In this document: piece after piece, positions 59,089 to 64,000 of the stretch
Layout of the letters: each line of letters begins with the position of its first letter
Numbering within the stretch: the stretch's first letter is position 1
NCBI RefSeq assembly: GCF_026341775.1
Contig: NZ_JAPEOB010000003.1
Span: 310,001 to 374,000, forward strand
Source of the DNA: Streptomyces sp. NBC_00654
Lineage (GTDB): Bacteria > Actinomycetota > Actinomycetes > Streptomycetales > Streptomycetaceae
Length of the DNA stretch: 64,000 nucleotides
Direction: 5' to 3'
The notes under the pieces: generated by a model
Told to the model about the DNA's origin: nothing
What the model saw: the letters and a program-made list of their open reading frames with translations, nothing else
Database searches by the model: none
Program-made: the position numbers and the translations under genes

Positions 59089-61464
59089 TCAGTCCCGCAG
59101 CAGGTCCGGAACACCGTCCTCGTCCGGCATGTCCCGCTCCCCCGAGACCACGGTGAGCTGCTGTGTCGCACGGGTCAGCGCCACATACAGCACCCGCAGC
59201 CCGGCCGGGGACTCGTCGGCGATCTCGGCGGGCGAGACGACGACCGTGGCGTCGTACTCCAGGCCCTTCGCCTCCAGGCTGCCCAGCGCCACCACCCGCT
59301 CCCCCAGCTCCGCGAGCCAGGTACGGGCCTGGGCGCGGCGGTTCATCGCCACCACCACACCGACCGTGCCGTCCACCTCGGCGAGCAGCCGGCGTGCCTC
59401 CTCGCGCACGGCGGCGGCCAGGTCGCCGTCCCGCACGGTCTCGAAGCGGGGCTTCACTCCGGTCGAGCGGACGGCGGACGGGGACGGGGTTCCGGGCATC
59501 GCGAGCGCCAGCACCTTCGCCGCGAGCTCGGCGATCTCCGCCGGGTTGCGGTAGTTGACGGTGAGGGTGAAGCGCCGGCGCGGCCGGCTGCCGAGCGCCT
59601 CGTCGCGGGCCGCCGCCGCCTCGTCCGGGTCGGACCAGGAGGACTGCGCCGGGTCCCCGACGATCGTCCAGGTGGCGTGCCGGCCGCGGCGGCCGACCAT
59701 CCGCCACTGCATGGGCGTCAGGTCCTGCGCCTCGTCCACGATGACGTGCGCGTACTCGGTGCGCTCCGCCGCCAGCCGCTCGGCCCGCTCGCGCTGGGTC
59801 TCCTCGCGCTGCGGCATCAGCTCCTCCAGCCCGGTGAGCTGGTCCAGCGGGTCGTACTCGCGCTTCTTCTTCGGCCGGTGCGGGGTGCCGAGCAGCGCCT
59901 GGAGCTCGTCCAGGATCGCCACGTCGTGCACGGACAGGGGGCCCTGCCCGTCGGCGTCGAGCCGCTTGAGCGAACGGGCCAGCCGGCGCACCTCCCCCTG
60001 GTTGAGCACCCGACGTGACCAGCGGCCGAGCCGCTTCTCGTCGGCCATCGCGGCGAGCACCCCGCGCGGGGTGAGTTCGGGCCACCAGGCGTTCAGGAAG
60101 ACCAGGAACGGGGTCTCCGTGGAGACGTCCTCGTCGAAGGACGAGCGCAGCTCCGCGACGAGTTCGGGGTCGGTGTAGCGGCCCTTGCCCGAGGACTTGC
60201 TCCAGAGCGCGTCCAGCAGCAGCTTGCGGGCGCGCGGGCGCAGCAGGTTGACCGGCGCGGTGCCGCCCAGGACGTTGTGCCGGATGCGCTGGAGCTCGTC
60301 GGCGTTCAGCTCGACGCGGGCGCCGAAGGCGACCACCCGCAGCCGGGTCGGTGTGGCGGCGGGGCCGTCCGACGCCTCCTCGCCGAAGGAGAGCTGGCCC
60401 TCCCGCGGTGCCGAACGGGTGCCCGGGGTCTCCAGGGCACCGCGCGAGGCCTTGCGCAGCACCTGGAGCATCCGGGAGGAGCCCTTGACCCGGGCGACGG
60501 CCGGTTCGTCGTACGTGGTGGCCCCGGCGACGCCCGCCGCCTCGTCGGACAGCGAGCCGACCGCGCGGATCGCGACCTGGCCCTCCTCGCCGAGCGAGGG
60601 CAGCACCCCTTCGGTGTACGCGACCAGGAGCGGGGTCGGGGAGACGATGAGGATGCCGCCCGCGTACCGCCGCCGGTCCTGGTAGAGCAGGTACGCCGCG
60701 CGGTGCAGGGCGACCGCGGTCTTGCCGGTGCCCGGTCCGCCGGTGACCTCCGTGACGGAGGCGGCGGGGGCCCGGATCACCAGGTCCTGTTCGGCCTGGA
60801 TGGAGGAGACGATGTCCCGCATGGTGTGGCTGCGGGCCTGGCCGAGCGCGGCCATCAGGGCACCGTCGCCGATCACGGGCAGCTTCTCGCCGTCCAGGTA
60901 CGCCGTCAGCTCGGGCCGCATCAGGTCGTCCTCGACCCCGAGGACCCGGCGGCCCTTGGAGCGGATGACCCGGCGGCGTACCACCCGGCCCGGTTCCTTC
61001 GGCGTCGACCGGTAGAACGGCGCGGCGGCCGGGGCACGCCAGTCGATCACCAGAGGGGCGTAGTCGGAGTCCAGGACCCCGATGCGGCCGATGTGGAGCG
61101 TCTCCGCGATATCGGCGGTGGCGTCCTCGCGTACGGCGTCGTCGGCGGGCTCGACGGAGGTGTACGCGCCGTCCGGGCCGCGTTCACCGTCCTTGCCGAG
61201 CAGCAGATCGACCCGTCCGAAGAGGAAGTCCTCGAACTCGCTGTTCAGCCGGTTGAGGTGGACGCCGGCCCGGAAGACCTGGGCGTCCCGCTCGGCGAGC
61301 GCGCCGGGCGTGCCGACCTGCCCGCGCTTGACGGCGTCGTGCATGAGAAATTCCGCCTCGTGGATCTTCTCTTCGAGGCGGTGGTAAACCCGGTCCAGAT
61401 GTTCTTGCTCGACACCGATTTCCCGGTCCCGCAACGAATCGACAGCGGCATCCTGCGCGGCCAC
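59089..61464 (-). CDS. helD: HelD/UvrD-type superfamily 1 helicase
   Basis: A 791-aa protein. Residues 1-85 form a long helical arm (DREIGVEQEHLDRVYHRLEEKI), as in HelD, which reaches into the RNA polymerase secondary channel. The Walker A motif GGPGTGKT is at 242-249. The core has VIVDEAQDLTPMQW (motif II), TVNYRN (motif IV) and LYVALTRATQQL (motif VI). HelD recycles stalled RNA polymerase, and some actinobacterial members protect it from rifamycins (established for the family); which type this one is cannot be told from sequence alone. GTG 61464. It ends 200 bp before a terminator hairpin. Confidence 0.85.
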   Translation of the reverse strand: MAAQDAAVDSLRDREIGVEQEHLDRVYHRLEEKIHEAEFLMHDAVKRGQVGTPGALAERDAQVFRAGVHLNRLNSEFEDFLFGRVDLLLGKDGERGPDGAYTSVEPADDAVREDATADIAETLHIGRIGVLDSDYAPLVIDWRAPAAAPFYRSTPKEPGRVVRRRVIRSKGRRVLGVEDDLMRPELTAYLDGEKLPVIGDGALMAALGQARSHTMRDIVSSIQAEQDLVIRAPAASVTEVTGGPGTGKTAVALHRAAYLLYQDRRRYAGGILIVSPTPLLVAYTEGVLPSLGEEGQVAIRAVGSLSDEAAGVAGATTYDEPAVARVKGSSRMLQVLRKASRGALETPGTRSAPREGQLSFGEEASDGPAATPTRLRVVAFGARVELNADELQRIRHNVLGGTAPVNLLRPRARKLLLDALWSKSSGKGRYTDPELVAELRSSFDEDVSTETPFLVFLNAWWPELTPRGVLAAMADEKRLGRWSRRVLNQGEVRRLARSLKRLDADGQGPLSVHDVAILDELQALLGTPHRPKKKREYDPLDQLTGLEELMPQREETQRERAERLAAERTEYAHVIVDEAQDLTPMQWRMVGRRGRHATWTIVGDPAQSSWSDPDEAAAARDEALGSRPRRRFTLTVNYRNPAEIAELAAKVLALAMPGTPSPSAVRSTGVKPRFETVRDGDLAAAVREEARRLLAEVDGTVGVVVAMNRRAQARTWLAELGERVVALGSLEAKGLEYDATVVVSPAEIADESPAGLRVLYVALTRATQQLTVVSGERDMPDEDGVPDLLRD

Positions 61465-61601
61465 CGAGGCCCCCTTCTGACGTGCACTGGGCAGCCGTCA
61501 ACCTTATGCGAAGGGGGGCCCGAGCGCACCTGTCGGCCACGCGCCGATTGCGCGCCGGTGCCATCGCGTGCCGGGGCGCGGGGCGTGCACCACCCGCAGG
61601 G

Positions 61602-62213
61602 TCACGCGCCGGTGCCTCCCGCGGCCGCCCGGCGCCGGTGTCTGGCCACCCGTTCCCGGTTGCCGCAGACCTCACTGGAGCACCAGCGCCGGCGCCTTCC
61701 GCGCGAGGTGTCCAGATAGAGGCGGCGGCAGGCGTCCCCCTCGCAGCGGCGCAGCACCGCCCGCGCCGCCGGGTCCGTGAGCAGTTCCACGGCGTCCCTG
61801 GCCACGGCGGCGAGCAGCGCCCCGCAGTCGGGTTCGGCGCTCAGCGCCCGTACGAGAGTGCCGCCGCGGCCCCGCACGGCCCGCAGCCCCGGCGGCGCCC
61901 CGGCCGCCAGCGCGTTCACCCGGTCCAGGGCCGCGTCGGCGCCCCGGCCGCAGAGTTCGGCGGTCATCAGCCGGTCGACGCCCGCCCTCAGCTGCCGGAA
62001 GCGGGTCACCCAGGTGTCGTCCAGGGCCGTCAGCGCGGTCCCTTCCGGGACCAGCCGGGCGGCCACCAGCCAGTCGGCCAGCCGCTCGGGGCCGTCGAGC
62101 AGTTCGCCCGCACCCGAGGTGACCGTCCCGGTCGCGACCAGGTCGAGACAGACCCGGCCGGAGTCGAACCGCCGTCGGCTCGCGCCCGTACCCGTGCCCA
62201 CGCCCGTAGCCAT
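61602..62213 (-). CDS. CGNR zinc-finger / ABATE domain protein
   Basis: A 203-aa protein with an N-terminal ABATE domain (about residues 12-140) and a C-terminal zinc finger CEGDACRRLYLDTSRGRRRRWCSSEVCGNRERV, with four Cys and the CGNR signature. It is a probable DNA-binding regulator, autorepressing or controlling a stress or detoxification gene (inference). ATG 62213. It is divergent from the GNAT gene at 62338, with 124 bp between. Confidence 0.92.
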   Translation of the reverse strand: MATGVGTGTGASRRRFDSGRVCLDLVATGTVTSGAGELLDGPERLADWLVAARLVPEGTALTALDDTWVTRFRQLRAGVDRLMTAELCGRGADAALDRVNALAAGAPPGLRAVRGRGGTLVRALSAEPDCGALLAAVARDAVELLTDPAARAVLRRCEGDACRRLYLDTSRGRRRRWCSSEVCGNRERVARHRRRAAAGGTGA

Positions 62214-62337
62214 GCGCCTGTCACCGCCTCCAGGTCACCGGTGGGGATGCCACTCCCAGAGTGCCCGTCCCCGGTCCGGGCCGGAACCCCTGCCACCGCG
62301 GGGCATGCCGGGGAGGGGCCGCCGTACGGTGGTGGCC

Positions 62338-62958
62338 ATGGAGAACGATCAGGGAGCCGTCACGCTCACGGCGGGGTCGCTGCTGATGCGCCCCTGGGGC
62401 CCCGGGGACATCGCGGCGCTGGTCCGCGCGTACGACGATCCCGCGATGCGCCTCTGGCTCCGCTCACAGGTGGCGGACGCCGAGGAGGCGGCCCGCTGGC
62501 TGGACGTACAGCGCGCGGGGTGGGAGTCCGGCGACCGGTTCGGTTTCGCGGTGACCGACACGCAGCGGGACGGCGAACTGGTCGGCCATCTCGCGCTGAA
62601 GCGGTCCGGCCCCGCCTCGGACCGGGCGGAGGTCGGCTACTGGACGACGGCGGCGGCCCGGGGCCGGGGCGTGGCCCCCCGAGCGCTCGGGGCGCTCACC
62701 GACTGGGCGTTCCTGGGTCTCGGCGCACGGGCGCCGGCCCGGCTGGAACTGCTGCACCACGTGGACAACGAGGCCTCGTGCCGGGTGGCGGAGAAGTGCG
62801 GCTACGCGCTCGCCGGGATCCTGCCCGCGCTGCCCCCGGACCATCTCCAGGGCCGCCATCTCCACGTCCGCCACGCCCCGGGGGCGGGGGTCAGTCCCGC
62901 GGCGGGTCGTTGTGCAGAATCCGCTGGAACAGCCGGTGGTCGCGCCACTCCCCGTTGA
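62338..62958 (+). CDS. GNAT-family N-acetyltransferase
   Basis: A 206-aa acetyltransferase of the RimJ/RimL type (GSLLMRPWGPGDIAALVRAYD; DRAEVGYWTTAAARGRGVAPRAL, an acetyl-CoA-binding P-loop-like RxGxGxA segment). ATG 62338. Its last 68 bp overlap the 3' end of the second GNAT gene on the other strand. Substrate unknown. Confidence 0.88.
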   Translation: MENDQGAVTLTAGSLLMRPWGPGDIAALVRAYDDPAMRLWLRSQVADAEEAARWLDVQRAGWESGDRFGFAVTDTQRDGELVGHLALKRSGPASDRAEVGYWTTAAARGRGVAPRALGALTDWAFLGLGARAPARLELLHHVDNEASCRVAEKCGYALAGILPALPPDHLQGRHLHVRHAPGAGVSPAAGRCAESAGTAGGRATPR

Positions 62959-63454
62959 TGTGGAGATAGCGCGGGGCGGTGCCGATGTGCTCGAAGCCGC
63001 ACTTGGCGAGCACGCGCTGGGAGGCCACGTTGTCGAGGGCGGTCCCCGCCGAGACCCGGTGCAGCCCCAGCTCGTCCCGGGCGATGTCGCAGACGACACG
63101 GACGGCGGCGGTCGTGAGCCCCTGGCCCGCCCGGTCGGCGTCGACCCAGTAGCCGAGGCCGGCGCTGCGGAGCGGTCCCCGCACGATGCTGTTGAACGTG
63201 ACGGCGCCGATCGCCCGGTCCTCCCCGTCGGCCAGCACCCAGGGCATGGAGCGCCCCGCGTTCCGCTCGACCAGCATCGAGGTGAGGCGTACGGCCTGCC
63301 CCTCGGGGGTGTAGAAGGCCTCGGTGCGGATGGGCTCCCAGGGAGCCATGTAGGCGCGGTTGCGGACGAGTACGGCGGCCAGCGAGTGGGCGTCGGTGAG
63401 GGCCGCGGGCCGCAGAGTCACGTCCTGGGCGACGGGGTGGCTGTCGTGGATCAT
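62891..63454 (-). CDS. GNAT-family acetyltransferase (RimJ/RimL-like)
   Basis: A 187-aa acetyltransferase (TLRPAALTDAHSLAAVLVRNRAYM, GYWVDADRAGQGLTTAAVRVVCD, NVASQRVLAKCGFEHIG), closely like ribosomal-protein alanine acetyltransferases. ATG 63454. It is convergent with the GNAT gene at 62338-62958 and overlaps it by 68 bp. Confidence 0.9.
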   Translation of the reverse strand: MIHDSHPVAQDVTLRPAALTDAHSLAAVLVRNRAYMAPWEPIRTEAFYTPEGQAVRLTSMLVERNAGRSMPWVLADGEDRAIGAVTFNSIVRGPLRSAGLGYWVDADRAGQGLTTAAVRVVCDIARDELGLHRVSAGTALDNVASQRVLAKCGFEHIGTAPRYLHINGEWRDHRLFQRILHNDPPRD

Positions 63455-63625
63455 CGGATTACGTTATCCCGGGGCCGGGGCGTCGGGTGCCGGTGCGGTG
63501 GGCCTGGTTCCGGTGCGGTCGCCTGTCCCCGGTGGCCCGCGCCCCGGCTCCCGTACCCCGGTCCTCGTACGCCGGTCCTCGCGCCCCGGAACCGCCGTGC
63601 GCGCGCCCGCCGTACTCCCGCGCCC
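63455..63625. other. Low-complexity intergenic region
   Basis: 171 bp of GGTGCCGG/CCCCGG-type repeats with no gene. Confidence 0.4.
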
Positions 63626-64000
63626 CTACCCCGCGTACTTGGTGTCCGCCGACGGGTCCAGCGCCAGCCGGTAGCCGCGCTTGACGACCGTCTGGATCAG
63701 CCGGGGCACACCGAGCGCGGCACGCAGCCGGGCCATCGCCGTCTCCACCGCGTGCTCGTCGGAGCCGCTGCCGGGCAGCGCCCGCAGCAGGTCGGCACGG
63801 GCCACCACCCAGCCCGGCCGGCGGGCCAGCGCGTGCAGCAGGGCCATGCCCGCGGGCGCCACCGGGCGCAGCTCGTCGTCGACGAGCACGGCGTGGCCGC
63901 GGATCTCGACACGGTGTCCGGCGACCGGCAGGGTGCGGACGGTGCCCGGGAGCCGGGCGCAGAGCACCTGGACGAGGGGGCCGAGCCGGAAGCGCTCCGG
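63626..64000 (-). CDS. C-terminal part of a uroporphyrinogen-III synthase/winged-helix fusion
   Basis: The window ends inside this gene; 124 codons plus stop are visible, starting PERFRLGPLVQVLCARLP. The visible part is a winged-helix DNA-binding domain of the OmpR type (PAGMALLHALARRPGWVVARADLLRAL, VETAMARLRAALG, IQTVVKRGYRLAL). In actinomycetes this arrangement is known as a C-terminal domain fused to a uroporphyrinogen-III synthase-like module. The synthase part lies beyond the window, so that part of the call is inferred from the recognised tail. Confidence 0.65.
   Translation of the reverse strand, partial: PERFRLGPLVQVLCARLPGTVRTLPVAGHRVEIRGHAVLVDDELRPVAPAGMALLHALARRPGWVVARADLLRALPGSGSDEHAVETAMARLRAALGVPRLIQTVVKRGYRLALDPSADTKYAG

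Overview
The window is chromosomal DNA of a Streptomyces-type actinomycete. It is very GC-rich with strong G/C bias at third codon positions, uses GTG and TTG starts, has many four-base stop/start overlaps, and carries an SsgA-like sporulation protein, DUF2510/RDD proteins and a mycosin. The gene order (secreted M6 protease, RDD proteins, SsgA-like protein, FAD oxidase, HPPD with an Lrp regulator, GH20 hexosaminidase with a sugar ABC transporter, MurA, HU, malic enzyme, helicase) matches what I recall of the S. coelicolor SCO2920-SCO2952 core region. That synteny is from memory, not computed.

Layout. 0-10 kb: start of an unknown gene, an immune-inhibitor-A-like protease, a small membrane protein, two RDD membrane proteins, an SsgA-like protein, a GlcD-type FAD oxidase and a TPR protein. 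10-21.6 kb: an HTH-gene remnant beside a GGGGAC repeat, an Nramp-like transporter without the usual metal ligands, hpd divergent from an Lrp regulator, a four-gene OpuC-type osmolyte importer, an ArsR-type regulator behind two 20-bp operator-like boxes, an MFS exporter, a Lon-like membrane protease and an IclR regulator. 21.9-30.6 kb: two paralogous large secreted proteins and a small relative, a DEAH-type helicase, a broken Doc/Fic toxin gene and an MFS transporter.

30.7-42.6 kb is the accessory region: a tRNA-Cys, then on the minus strand two tandem copies of a three-gene cassette (151-aa WXG-like partner, ~780-aa protein with an N-terminal WXG-like module, lipoprotein), an orphan mycosin, a 481-aa WXG/Pro-Gly-rich protein and a 168-aa helical protein. 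No EccB/C/D/E-type secretion core is in the window, so this looks like a satellite type VII secretion locus. The two cassettes share a 991-bp block with only three differences while the rest has diverged strongly, which points to gene conversion.

42.7-48 kb: a three-subunit molybdenum hydroxylase operon (FAD, 2Fe-2S with a very long disordered N-terminus, Moco subunit with an altered catalytic Glu motif). 48.2-53.3 kb: an amino-sugar operon (solute-binding protein, two permeases, cytoplasmic GH20 hexosaminidase) preceded by a DasR-type dre palindrome. 53.6-64 kb: DUF3039 protein, YqgE/AlgH protein, murA, HU, NAD-malic enzyme, HelD-type helicase, CGNR zinc-finger protein, two GNAT acetyltransferases, and the C-terminus of a uroporphyrinogen-III synthase/winged-helix protein cut by the window end. 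Most convergent junctions carry clear GC-rich hairpins. All similarity and synteny statements are by eye; no database search was possible.
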